A DNA stretch of 11,602 nt from positions 1 through 11,602 of the forward strand of contig DASZHC010000083.1 in NCBI GenBank assembly GCA_035938215.1, given 5' to 3'. Positions 1-6,772 of the stretch are shown here, piece after piece. The notes beneath the pieces were generated by a model. That model had not been told where the DNA came from, did not search any database, and saw only the letters and a list, made by a program, of their open reading frames with translations. Numbering within the stretch: position 1 is the first letter of the stretch; each line of letters starts with the position of its first letter. The translations under genes were made by a program, and so were the position numbers. The stretch is from DASZHC01 sp035938215. Lineage in GTDB: Bacteria; Verrucomicrobiota; Verrucomicrobiia; Chthoniobacterales; JAFAMB01.

Positions 1-789
1 CCTTACAAACCCAACTGTATCGGTCAGCAATAGCCCCTGCCCGGTAGGAAGCTCAACACGCCGCGTCGTCGTATCCAAAGTCGCAAAAAGCTTGTCTTCG
101 ACGAGCACGTGCGCGCCGGTGAGTTTTTTTAGCAAAGCAGATTTGCCGGCGTTCGTGTAGCCGACAATCGCGCAACTCGGAATCGGCAAGCGCACCCGTT
201 TCTTCCGTTGCGTTGCTCTGCGGGAACGAACGAGCTCGAGATCTTCCTTCAGACGATCAATCCTGCGTCGAACCAGGCGGCGGTCCGTTTCAAGCTGAGT
301 TTCGCCTTCACCCTTCCCCCCCAGTTCACCTCCCTGCCGGTTAAGGTGGCCCCATGCTCGGGTTAAGCGCGGCAGCGAATATTCCATTCGCGCAAGCTCC
401 ACCTGGAGCCTGGCCTCCTTCGTTTGCGCGCGTTTTGCAAAGATGTCCAGAATAACTTCTTGCCGGTCGATTACCGCTACGCCGACCAACGATTCCAAAT
501 TTCGTTGCTGCGCAGGACTCAGTTCATTGTCAAAAATGATGACGTCCGCCCCGATACGCTTCGAACGCGAAAAAATTTCCTCCGCCTTTCCGCTACCGAC
601 AAAATACCTGGGACTCGGCCCCGTAACTCGCACCAGCAAACTTTCTGCGACTGGAATTCCCAGAGTGCTTACAAGCGAGTTCAACTCATCCAGCAAACTT
701 TCGGCATCCTGCTTTTGAACCGCGTCCTTAAAGACCCCAACCAACAACGCCTTCTCGACGCGATTCGGCTTCTCTCTTACATTAATCAT
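1..789 (-). CDS. hflX: GTPase HflX, N-terminal part (cut by window edge)
   Basis: HflX is a P-loop GTPase that binds the 50S subunit and, in species where it was studied, splits or rescues stalled ribosomes under stress. The 263 codons visible here read without interruption. They show the HflX N-terminal domain (about residues 10-120, with the family-typical RYFVGSGKAEEI and FDNELSPAQQRNLE), a basic helical linker with GEGETQLETDRR near residues 160-170, and the start of the G domain. The P-loop GYTNAGKS is at 210-217, the switch I-like TLDTTTR at 238-244 and the G3 motif DTVG at 257-260. The rest of the G domain and the C-terminus lie outside the window. The start is an ATG at 789-787 giving MINVREKPNRVEKALLVGV, which matches where the family begins; the Shine-Dalgarno match is poor. 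The stop of the decayed aminotransferase ORF lies immediately upstream. Identification is firm; the exact start is likely but not proven. Confidence 0.95.
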   Translation of the reverse strand, partial: MINVREKPNRVEKALLVGVFKDAVQKQDAESLLDELNSLVSTLGIPVAESLLVRVTGPSPRYFVGSGKAEEIFSRSKRIGADVIIFDNELSPAQQRNLESLVGVAVIDRQEVILDIFAKRAQTKEARLQVELARMEYSLPRLTRAWGHLNRQGGELGGKGEGETQLETDRRLVRRRIDRLKEDLELVRSRRATQRKKRVRLPIPSCAIVGYTNAGKSALLKKLTGAHVLVEDKLFATLDTTTRRVELPTGQGLLLTDTVGFVR

Positions 790-798
790 CCGTTATTT

Positions 799-1039
799 TT
801 AAAAAATCGACGCAACCCGTTCGGCCACAATCTCGACCTCTGCATCGGGACCCCTCACCAAGATGAGGCAGTTTCTTGAGCAAAATTGCCGCTTGCAAGG
901 CGTCCAAGCGAAAGTTCGAAAGTATATCGTCCATCGCGCGGCATAGGCCAAACAAGTGCACCGGAATAACGGCCCCCAGGATTTCGTCGCGCAGAGAACG
1001 AAATTGCCGCTTAAGATCGAAAAAGGGTACGCAGGTCAC
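799..1039 (-). pseudogene. Collapsed DegT/DnrJ/EryC1/StrS-family aminotransferase remnant
   Basis: The full-length family (about 370-400 residues, PLP-dependent sugar aminotransferases) is reduced here to about 80 codons. Reading from a GTG at 1039, three blocks that normally lie far apart are fused in one frame. VPFFDLKRQFRSLRDEIL (1030-968) resembles the family N-terminus. IPVHLFGLCRAMDDIL (967-920) resembles the mid-protein strand usually near residue 130-150. NFRLDALQAAILLKKLPHL (about 916-860) resembles the RLDxLQAAIL..KLPHL block near residue 220-240. After KLPHL a +1 shift opens a tail, PDAEVEIVAERVASIF, with a stop at 801-799. That tail could be the original C-terminus, which is less sure. 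The region with the catalytic Schiff-base lysine (family SxxK) is missing, so no enzyme activity is expected. In the unshifted frame the ORF runs on to 782 and overlaps the hflX start by 8 bp. The family call rests on remembered family motifs, not an alignment. Confidence 0.7.
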
Positions 1040-1090
1040 TCGGCTAAAAACCCAATATCCAATTCCCACCGTCGCTGTGCAAACCAAAAT

Positions 1091-1111
1091 GCGGAGAGAC
1101 TGGATCTCCGC
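1091..1111. other. Perfect 7-bp stem-loop upstream of the secreted-protein gene
   Basis: GCGGAGA (1091-1097) and TCTCCGC (1105-1111) are perfect inverted repeats around a 7-nt loop. An A-run follows at about 1119-1126. On the plus strand no T-run follows the stem, so it is not a standard terminator there. On the minus strand only ATTTTGG follows, which is weak. It lies between the decayed aminotransferase and the start region of the small secreted-protein gene; its role is unknown. Confidence 0.3.
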
Positions 1112-1126
1112 GCTCCGAAAAAAAAT

Positions 1127-1184
1127 TTGACAATTGCTAGCAGCGTACAGCCGGAGCTACTTTTTTTCGCGAACTGAAAGGAAA
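1127..1184 (+). promoter_or_regulatory. Upstream region and ribosome binding site of the repeat-bearing secreted protein
   Basis: AAAGGAAA at 1177-1184 lies 5 nt before the ATG at 1190 and is the best plus-strand Shine-Dalgarno-like match in the window; it fixes the start. A consensus-like TTGACA stands at 1127-1132, but no convincing -10 hexamer follows at 16-18 bp, so the promoter itself is only suggested. A T-run (1161-1167) sits in the leader. Confidence 0.45.
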
Positions 1185-1189
1185 TCATT

Positions 1190-1618
1190 ATGAAACACTT
1201 GGTATTAGCGCTCATCTTCATTTTTGGTCTATCCCTCGCCCTGTATGCACAGGACCAAAATCCCGTCAGCAAAACTGGCCAGACGCTCGAAAAAGGTGCC
1301 ACCAAGACTGGCCAAACAATCGAGCATGGTGCGCAAGCTACCGGCCAGACTCTTGAGCACGGCGCGCAGGCCACCGAAAAAACGGTTGGCAAAGGTTTAA
1401 AAAACGCCGGAAACACTCTCGAGAAAGCCGGTACCGGAACTAAGAAACCGCAGCACCACCGCAAATCGAAGTCCGCCAAGGCAAAATCGAGCCCCTCGCC
1501 GAAGGCAGCACCCTCCCCAAGTTCCACTCCAGCTTCCGAGCCGGCCCAGTCTACGCCGACGCCGACACCTCCGGCAACGCCGGCTCCCGAAACAACACCG
1601 ACGCCCGCGCAACAATAG
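1190..1618 (+). CDS. Small exported protein with five 11-residue repeats and a basic Pro/Thr/Ser-rich tail
   Basis: I do not recognise a named family. The 142 residues start with a clear Sec signal peptide: Lys3, a hydrophobic core at about 4-18, and likely cleavage after LYA at residue 20. Residues 29-83 are five tandem 11-residue units: TGQTLEKGATK, TGQTIEHGAQA, TGQTLEHGAQA, TEKTVGKGLKN and AGNTLEKAGTG. Charged residues and L/I/V recur at fixed positions, as expected for an 11/3 amphipathic helix of the kind seen in LEA group 3 proteins and synucleins. Residues 84-109 are strongly basic (KKPQHHRKSKSAKAK) and 110-142 are a disordered Pro/Thr/Ser/Ala tail. There is no cysteine, no lipobox and no transmembrane segment after the signal. 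A good ribosome binding site lies 5 nt upstream. It is convergent with rimO and appears monocistronic. Envelope binding or stress protection is a guess from shape alone. Confidence 0.8.
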   Translation: MKHLVLALIFIFGLSLALYAQDQNPVSKTGQTLEKGATKTGQTIEHGAQATGQTLEHGAQATEKTVGKGLKNAGNTLEKAGTGTKKPQHHRKSKSAKAKSSPSPKAAPSPSSTPASEPAQSTPTPTPPATPAPETTPTPAQQ

Positions 1619-1653
1619 AAACATCAACTGCTAGCGAGTAGCGGACATGGCAG

Positions 1654-1809
1654 GGGCAGATCTCCATAAGCGCCAACTTGAGCGCACGAACGCTCATCAA
1701 CGCGCTACATGTAGGCGACCCGTCTCGGTTTGCATGGTTTTAAAGCGTACAAACCGGGGACGCTTCGCCTACTTTGCGCTCAAGTTAGCGCTTATGCGGG
1801 CAGATCTCC
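1654..1809. mobile_element. MITE-like inverted-repeat element with 12-bp flanking direct repeat
   Basis: A 12-bp direct repeat, GGGCAGATCTCC, occurs at 1654-1665 and 1798-1809. Just inside it lie 21-nt inverted repeats, 1666-1686 (ATAAGCGC..TTGAGCGCA) and 1775-1795, matching at 20 of 21 positions. A second, inner inverted repeat pairs 1711-1732 (GTAGGCGACC..CGGTTTG) with 1750-1772 (CAAACCGG..CGCCTAC) imperfectly around a 17-nt loop. The left arm carries a 24-nt bulge (1687-1710). There is no coding capacity. The layout is that of a short non-autonomous element that duplicated its target, or of a large extragenic palindrome. The core of the direct repeat, AGATCT, is itself palindromic, which weakens the duplication argument slightly. 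It sits between two convergent genes and includes the rimO stop at 1769-1771. It could also fold as a bidirectional terminator, although no T-run follows. Confidence 0.55.
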
Positions 1810-3238
1810 GAGAAGCCACACCCACCGGGTCTCCACGAAGATCATAGGCCTGCGTCCCGGTCACGAGAACTTTCGCGAACGTCCCGACCGGGGCCGGCCG
1901 CGACAACAAGATTCGAGTATCTACCTCTGGCGCGTCCCCCTCCCCTCGCGCGACCAATGGTTGCTCAACAAGCGCCTTTATCTCCTTTCCAATCATGGTG
2001 TTCGCATGTTCGCATGCGATTCTTTGCTGAAGCTCCATGGCCTGCCTGTAACGTTTCGCCTTTGTTGCGGCGGGAACCTGATTCGGGATCTTCGCGGCAC
2101 GAGAGCCTTGCTCGCGCGAATAGGTAAATATTCCCAATCTCTGGAATCGGACACGTTCAATGAATTCAAGCAGGGACGCGAAATGTTCCTCTTTCTCACC
2201 AGGGAATCCTACGATGAACGTGGTGCGCAAGATAACGCCTGGTATACCCTCCCGGATCGCCTGGATAAGATCCTCAATGTGTTGGCGCGTCGTTTCGCGC
2301 CGCATAAGCCCCAGCATCTCCTCGTCAATATGCTGTAGCGGTATGTCGATATATTTCGCCACCTTGGAGCTCGCAGCCAGCGCCTCAATCAATTCCGGGC
2401 TCCAGTGGGCTGGATGTGTGTAGAGCAGCCGCACCCAGAAATCGCCGGGAATCGCCTCAATCCTCTCCAATAAGCGGGTAAGCGTGGGACCACGTGAGGA
2501 ATCGACTGGCTGCTTGGGACCCGCTTTCTGGCCCCAAAGGTCCATCCCATAATAGGTCGTATCCTGACTGATGAGATTGATCTCCTTAACTCCTTCCGCT
2601 ACAAGGTGGCGCGCCTCGGCTTCGACCGATTGCATCGAACGGCTGCGATGCCGTCCCCGCATCTGCGGGATAACACAAAAACTGCACGGATGATTGCATC
2701 CTTCGGCAATCTTCAAATACGCAAAATGCGAGGGTGTCAGCCTGAAACGTGGCGTCGTGTAGTCCGGGATATACCGAGATTTTGGAGTAACAAAATCGAG
2801 CGGCCCGTTGTTGGCCCTCGCCGCACCAACAACGCTTCGCACGATTTCGCCGGCCTTTGCTATCTGATCGAGCCCCATGAACGCGTCGACCTCGGGCATT
2901 TCATCAGCCAATTCGTTCGAAAACCTTTGCGACATGCATCCGCTTACGATCAGTTTTTGACCTGGTCGCCGCCTGAGCCCGCGTTTTTCATGGGCATCCA
3001 GAATAGCTTCGATCGATTCTTCCTTCGCTGAATCGATAAATGCGCAGGTGTTTACTATAAGGACATCAGCTTCCTCAGCATCGCGAGTCACCTCCATGCC
3101 GTGATTGACGATATCGCCGAGCATGACCTCCGCATCGACCAGGTTTTTCGCGCATCCGAGGCTGATCATCCCCACTTTTACAGTAGAATCATCAGGCGGG
3201 AGATCGCTCGCAGTGAGTGGGCGCGTAAAGGAGTCCAT
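1769..3238 (-). CDS. rimO: Ribosomal protein S12 (Asp) methylthiotransferase RimO
   Basis: RimO is a radical-SAM enzyme with two [4Fe-4S] clusters that adds a methylthio group to the conserved aspartate of ribosomal protein S12. Numbered from the ATG at 3238, the N-terminal methylthiotransferase domain has its three cluster cysteines at C29 (SLGCAKNLVDAE), C65 (NTCAF) and C101 (SGCMSQRF). The radical-SAM CxxxCxxC is CNHPCSFC at 181-188. The HTYYG-like SQDTTYYG and IPLQH motifs are in place, and a TRAM domain closes the protein (about 410-475). SLGCAKNLVDAE is typical of RimO rather than MiaB. A TTG 12 nt upstream (3250) is in frame and only 1 bp from the rodZ stop; neither start has a clear Shine-Dalgarno. 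The last 15 or so residues after YDLRGDPVG (VASRRSARISANLSAK) exceed the usual family end and are largely encoded by the inverted-repeat element. Last gene of the ftsK-rodZ-rimO block. Confidence 0.95.
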   Translation of the reverse strand: MDSFTRPLTASDLPPDDSTVKVGMISLGCAKNLVDAEVMLGDIVNHGMEVTRDAEEADVLIVNTCAFIDSAKEESIEAILDAHEKRGLRRRPGQKLIVSGCMSQRFSNELADEMPEVDAFMGLDQIAKAGEIVRSVVGAARANNGPLDFVTPKSRYIPDYTTPRFRLTPSHFAYLKIAEGCNHPCSFCVIPQMRGRHRSRSMQSVEAEARHLVAEGVKEINLISQDTTYYGMDLWGQKAGPKQPVDSSRGPTLTRLLERIEAIPGDFWVRLLYTHPAHWSPELIEALAASSKVAKYIDIPLQHIDEEMLGLMRRETTRQHIEDLIQAIREGIPGVILRTTFIVGFPGEKEEHFASLLEFIERVRFQRLGIFTYSREQGSRAAKIPNQVPAATKAKRYRQAMELQQRIACEHANTMIGKEIKALVEQPLVARGEGDAPEVDTRILLSRPAPVGTFAKVLVTGTQAYDLRGDPVGVASRRSARISANLSAK

Positions 3239-3251
3239 CAAGGGCTTCAAC

Positions 3252-4199
3252 TCAGTTGATCACGATATCACCGGAATCGGATGGCACAACCTGGCCATCT
3301 TTTCGGACTTCCACCGCGCCTTTGTCCAACACGTGTACCCAGAAACGCTTCCCCGCGACGACGATCGGGCGACTGTCAGGCCCGGCGAACCCCTCAAACA
3401 CAGGCTGTGCACTTTCCTCGTCCTTTGTGACCTTTACATAGGTTCTCTTCAGAATCCGGACTTCTAATTTCTTGTCTGGAAACGTGGGCGCCACGGCCCT
3501 GACTTGCGCATCGGCGGCGGGTGGGGCGTCTACCGGAAGAGCCCTCCGAACCTCAACACCTTCTTCGAGGCGAGCCTGAATGGGCGAAGAAGCGGGTGCC
3601 AACCCCTCTTTTGCTTCATCGTCCTGCTTTTGGTTTTGAGAGGCTATCGCAGGATTTGCACCGGGGGCGGAGACCCCGCTTTCAGACCGTAAATCCGGAG
3701 GCTTCTGCTCCAATCCAGCCTTCACAGGGGCATCTTTGGGGCGCTCAATCTCGCCATTCTTTGCGCCGGGGAATCTCACGCCTACAACGCGGGGCACGTT
3801 CAGAGCGAGGTATGAGAATAGCGGCACCCCAACGAGGACGATTAACAGTAGAATAGCTACAACCGCCGGCGGCACGCGGAACCCTTTGGGCGTGATTCTG
3901 CGCGCCTCGGACGAGCGCTTCGGTTGAGGTTGTGAGGTCAGATACTGATAGGCATTAAGAGAAATTGCTCGCTCAACCTGGAAACGATCCAACTCCTCCT
4001 GAATATTGATTTCCAGAAATTTGGCGTACTTTGCCAAAAAGCTCTTGGCGTAGGTCAAATTGGGAAAAAGAGTGTACTCGTCCGCCTCAAGATCGATGAT
4101 CCGCTCGGGCCGAATCTTTGTGGTCTCGGCTACGTCCTCGATCTCAAGGTTCCTTGCTAATCGCGCTTGCTGCAATCTCCGTCCGACCGATTCCGCCAT
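3252..4199 (-). CDS. rodZ: RodZ-like membrane HTH protein
   Basis: RodZ links the MreB cytoskeleton to the envelope in rod-shaped bacteria through a cytoplasmic helix-turn-helix domain and a periplasmic domain. The 315 residues fit that plan. An HTH_25-type domain covers about residues 4-75 (GRRLQQARLARNLEIEDVAETTKI, then the YAKSFLAKYAKFL helix). A basic juxtamembrane stretch lies at 93-108 and a single transmembrane helix at about 110-134 (PAVVAILLLIVLVGVPLFSYL). A low-complexity Pro/Ala/Glu linker covers about 140-240, and a C-terminal DUF4115-like beta domain about 245-312 (KLEVRILKRTYVKVTKDE, RFWVHVLDKGAVEVRKDG). The protein is therefore type II, with its C-terminus outside the cytoplasm. 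The gene lies 65 bp after ftsK and its stop nearly touches the rimO start, so co-transcription and translational coupling with rimO are likely. Orthology to characterised RodZ is inferred from architecture; a bare HTH-DUF4115 protein of other function remains possible. Confidence 0.85.
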   Translation of the reverse strand: MAESVGRRLQQARLARNLEIEDVAETTKIRPERIIDLEADEYTLFPNLTYAKSFLAKYAKFLEINIQEELDRFQVERAISLNAYQYLTSQPQPKRSSEARRITPKGFRVPPAVVAILLLIVLVGVPLFSYLALNVPRVVGVRFPGAKNGEIERPKDAPVKAGLEQKPPDLRSESGVSAPGANPAIASQNQKQDDEAKEGLAPASSPIQARLEEGVEVRRALPVDAPPAADAQVRAVAPTFPDKKLEVRILKRTYVKVTKDEESAQPVFEGFAGPDSRPIVVAGKRFWVHVLDKGAVEVRKDGQVVPSDSGDIVIN

Positions 4200-4264
4200 C
4201 TTCTAACGACCTGGTTGAGGCCTAACTCCGGCGACTTATTCGGGGAAAACATTTTTACTTTTAC

Positions 4265-6664
4265 TTACTGTTGCACGAGAGCGTCCAAGTCCACTAAAAT
4301 TTCTCTTGGTTTCGCACCATCGCCGGGTCCCAAAATGCCCCGACGCTCCAGGATGTCAACTACCCGAGCGGCACGCGTGTATCCGAGCCGCAATCGCCGC
4401 TGAAGCATCGACGTTGAGGCGCGTTTTTCCTGCCGGATGATCTCGAGGCATTTTTCCACAAGCATCTCATCCTCTTCGCTTACTTCCTCTTCGGCCGGCG
4501 CAGACGCATCCAGTTGGCTTTCGATCGCAGGATCAAAGACCGGTGCTCCCTGTTCGGAAACAAACCCCACCAGGCGATGGATTTCCTCATCCGTGACGAG
4601 GACGCCCTGGGACCGTACGAGTCGTGAAGTTCCCGGGGGGCGATAGAACATATCCCCCTGGCCTACAAGACGCTCAGCACCATTTTCATCGAGGATCACC
4701 CGGCTGTCGAGCGCAGAGGCGACCTGAAAGGCGATCCGTGTGGGAATATTGGCCTTTATCACACCCGTCACAACGTCCGCTCGAGGCGTCTGCGTTGCGA
4801 CAATCATGTGGATTCCTGCTGCGCGTGCCATCTGCGTAATTCTCGCAATTGCGCTCTCAACATCGGCGGGAGCGGTTTGCATTAAATCCGCCAATTCGTC
4901 GATGATGACCACAATGTAGGGCAACCGTGCGGGAACAACGAGCTCATCCTCTCGCGGCACCCTGACTTGATGCGCCTCAGATTCCGGCTCTTCAGCGTCC
5001 ACCCCTTCCGAGTCATTCCCGACTGTGGCCTGATCGAGTTCCTGCTGCGATTTCGGCATTGGGCGTGCGTTGAAGCCGGTCACGTTGCGGACGCCGACTT
5101 TGGCGAAAATCTTATATCGGTTTTCCATCTCGTTCACGACCCAACGCAGGGCGAGCAGCACCTTCTTGGGATCTGTGACGACCGGCAACACAAGATGCGG
5201 AAGTGCGTTATACATCTGCATCTCAACGACCTTTGGATCGATCATCACAAACCGCAGATCCTCAGGGCCGAAGCGAAAGAGAATGCTTGCGATAATCGCA
5301 TTGATGCAGACGCTTTTGCCGCTGCCCGTCGTCCCGGCAACCAGGGCATGCGGCATTTGCGCCAAATCACCCAGTATGATTTTTCCGTAAACGTCCTTTC
5401 CAAGAACGATCGGAATGCGATGTTTTGTATGGGCAAAGTCGTCAGATTCCAGAATTTCACGAAGCGTTACCTTCACTTTCTTTGAATTGGCTATCTCGAT
5501 GCCGACAGTGTCTTTGCCAGGTATGGGGGCAAGTATGTTGATCCTCTCAGCCCTCGTGGCGCGAGCCAGGTCGCGCTCGAGGCTGGAGATTTTGTCGACT
5601 CGGACTCCGCGCGCAGGATAAACCTCATATCGGGTGATCGTCGGCCCCCTGGTGATATCACCCGGACTCGCATCGATGTTAAATTGTTTCAGCGTGTCGA
5701 TCAATACGTGCTGAGTCTGTTTCAGTTCGGCCGGATCGGCCGCCTTTCTGCCCTCAAGATCAATCGGCTCCAGGAGTTCTACGGTCGGGAGTTCATAGTT
5801 CTCGATCGGTTTTCCGACAATCGGTGTCACGTCTTCCTTATCCTGCCCGCGTCCTCTTTCCGCCAGCCCCGGCTTCGACTTCTTAGGCACCGCCGCCGAA
5901 GCATCGATAATCTGGGGCTCCGGACGAAGGACAGGCTCGCCCTCATCTTCCTCCGGCAAAAACCCTTTCTTCTTGAGTTCCTTCTCGTGCTTGCGAATTT
6001 CTCGCTCGATTTTCTTTTGATTGGCTTCCAGACGTTCTCGTTCATTAGCGGCTTGCAGCCGTCTGCGCTCATGCGCTTCGAGCGTCTTGCGCCAAAAATC
6101 CTTCAAACCCTGGGTCACCTGTTTTATTGCGTGGATCGGACGGATGCCTGTGAGCCAGATCAGGCTTACGATGTAAACCACTGCAAGAGCAATCATCGAA
6201 CCAATCTGGCCAAGCAGGTTTAACAAGAGCATCCCAAACCAGTAGCCTGTCCATCCCCCGGGCCCCATGATGTTGAAATCATGCCTCCAGGTCTTCAGAG
6301 CCCAGATCTGCAAATTAATGAGAGAAGCGCCACTAATAATGAAAAGCGCTGCCCAGGGAAGCCTTCGGATAATTCGAAAGCTTGGCAAGAATAGTTTTGA
6401 GCCGCCAAATCCGAGAAATATAGCAGCCACAAGATAGGACGCCGCCCCTAGCGTCAGGTACATAAAGCCCGCAACGATCGCTCCTGTCGGCCCGATGAAA
6501 TTTTGAGCGGGATTGTTTGGCGGACTTATCGAACTGAACCAGACCCACGCGGGAACATCTTTAGGCGTGTAGGAGATCAGTGCCAGGAACACAACAGTCC
6601 CTGTCCCGATCAACACAAGCCCGATAACTTCGTTCCACGCGTTATGCTTTCGCGACTGCCCCAT
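4265..6664 (-). CDS. ftsK: DNA translocase FtsK/SpoIIIE family
   Basis: FtsK is a septum-anchored hexameric DNA pump that clears and aligns chromosome termini at division. The 799 residues show an N-terminal membrane domain with about four helices (13-31, 64-85, 103-122, 145-173). A charged, coiled-coil-prone linker follows at about 190-235 (RERLEANQKKIEREIRKHEKELKKK), then an acidic/Pro stretch. The motor has its alpha/beta part from about 310, Walker A GTTGSGKS at 444-451 and Walker B IVVIIDE at 584-590, with ATQTPRADVVTGVIKANIP at about 623-641. A 25-residue acidic loop (545-570) is inserted before Walker B. The C-terminal winged-helix gamma domain (about 730-795, with TSMLQRRLRLGYTRAARVVDILE) is the part that reads orienting DNA motifs in studied homologues. 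The ATG at 6664 is chosen because GGGAG stands 5 nt upstream and MGQSRKHNAWNEVIGLVLIG begins like the family. A longer in-frame reading to 6979 would overlap manA. Confidence 0.96.
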   Translation of the reverse strand: MGQSRKHNAWNEVIGLVLIGTGTVVFLALISYTPKDVPAWVWFSSISPPNNPAQNFIGPTGAIVAGFMYLTLGAASYLVAAIFLGFGGSKLFLPSFRIIRRLPWAALFIISGASLINLQIWALKTWRHDFNIMGPGGWTGYWFGMLLLNLLGQIGSMIALAVVYIVSLIWLTGIRPIHAIKQVTQGLKDFWRKTLEAHERRRLQAANERERLEANQKKIEREIRKHEKELKKKGFLPEEDEGEPVLRPEPQIIDASAAVPKKSKPGLAERGRGQDKEDVTPIVGKPIENYELPTVELLEPIDLEGRKAADPAELKQTQHVLIDTLKQFNIDASPGDITRGPTITRYEVYPARGVRVDKISSLERDLARATRAERINILAPIPGKDTVGIEIANSKKVKVTLREILESDDFAHTKHRIPIVLGKDVYGKIILGDLAQMPHALVAGTTGSGKSVCINAIIASILFRFGPEDLRFVMIDPKVVEMQMYNALPHLVLPVVTDPKKVLLALRWVVNEMENRYKIFAKVGVRNVTGFNARPMPKSQQELDQATVGNDSEGVDAEEPESEAHQVRVPREDELVVPARLPYIVVIIDELADLMQTAPADVESAIARITQMARAAGIHMIVATQTPRADVVTGVIKANIPTRIAFQVASALDSRVILDENGAERLVGQGDMFYRPPGTSRLVRSQGVLVTDEEIHRLVGFVSEQGAPVFDPAIESQLDASAPAEEEVSEEDEMLVEKCLEIIRQEKRASTSMLQRRLRLGYTRAARVVDILERRGILGPGDGAKPREILVDLDALVQQ

Positions 6665-6669
6665 AACTG

Positions 6670-6674
6670 CTCCC
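6670..6674 (-). promoter_or_regulatory. Ribosome binding site that decides the ftsK start
   Basis: Read on the minus strand, GGGAG precedes the ATG at 6664 with a 5-nt spacer. It is the clearest Shine-Dalgarno signal for the block and favours this start over upstream in-frame codons. Confidence 0.6.
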
Positions 6675-6772
6675 AGTTTAGTTCTAACTTTGGTGCTTTC
6701 AATGCAGAACCGCGCTAATTGCTGCTTGCAGCCAAACACTCGCGACATAAACGTTATCGCCATGATTGAATT
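6675..6772. promoter_or_regulatory. Divergent intergenic region between ftsK and manA
   Basis: The two genes are transcribed away from each other, so promoters for both must lie in or near these 108 bases (6665-6772), or inside the opposite gene. I see no convincing pair of -35/-10 hexamers at a workable distance from either start. An imperfect palindrome, GCGA..AAACGTT..TCGC, at 6742-6760 lies 12 nt before the manA ATG and could be an operator, but it is weak. Confidence 0.3.

Noticed and set aside
1091..1126. Stem-loop plus A-run as an intrinsic terminator for leftward transcription
   Set aside because: On the minus strand the A/T-run comes before the stem, not after it, so the order is wrong for a terminator.
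1730..2338. 202-codon plus-strand ORF
   Set aside because: It is antisense to the clear rimO gene, with no recognisable motifs; a shadow of rimO codon use.
3239..3250. TTG start for rimO at 3250
   Set aside because: An ATG lies 12 nt downstream in frame, neither has a ribosome binding site, and the family N-terminus does not need the extra four residues; it remains possible through coupling to rodZ.
6675..6702. TTGAAA-16 bp-TAAACT (minus strand) as an ftsK promoter
   Set aside because: The -10-like hexamer ends only 11 nt before the ATG, so transcription would begin after the Shine-Dalgarno sequence that fixes the start.
6742..6760. Imperfect palindrome GCGA..AAACGTT..TCGC before manA as an operator
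   Set aside because: Inner and outer parts have different centres of symmetry, so dyad symmetry is poor; kept only as a remark in the intergenic entry.
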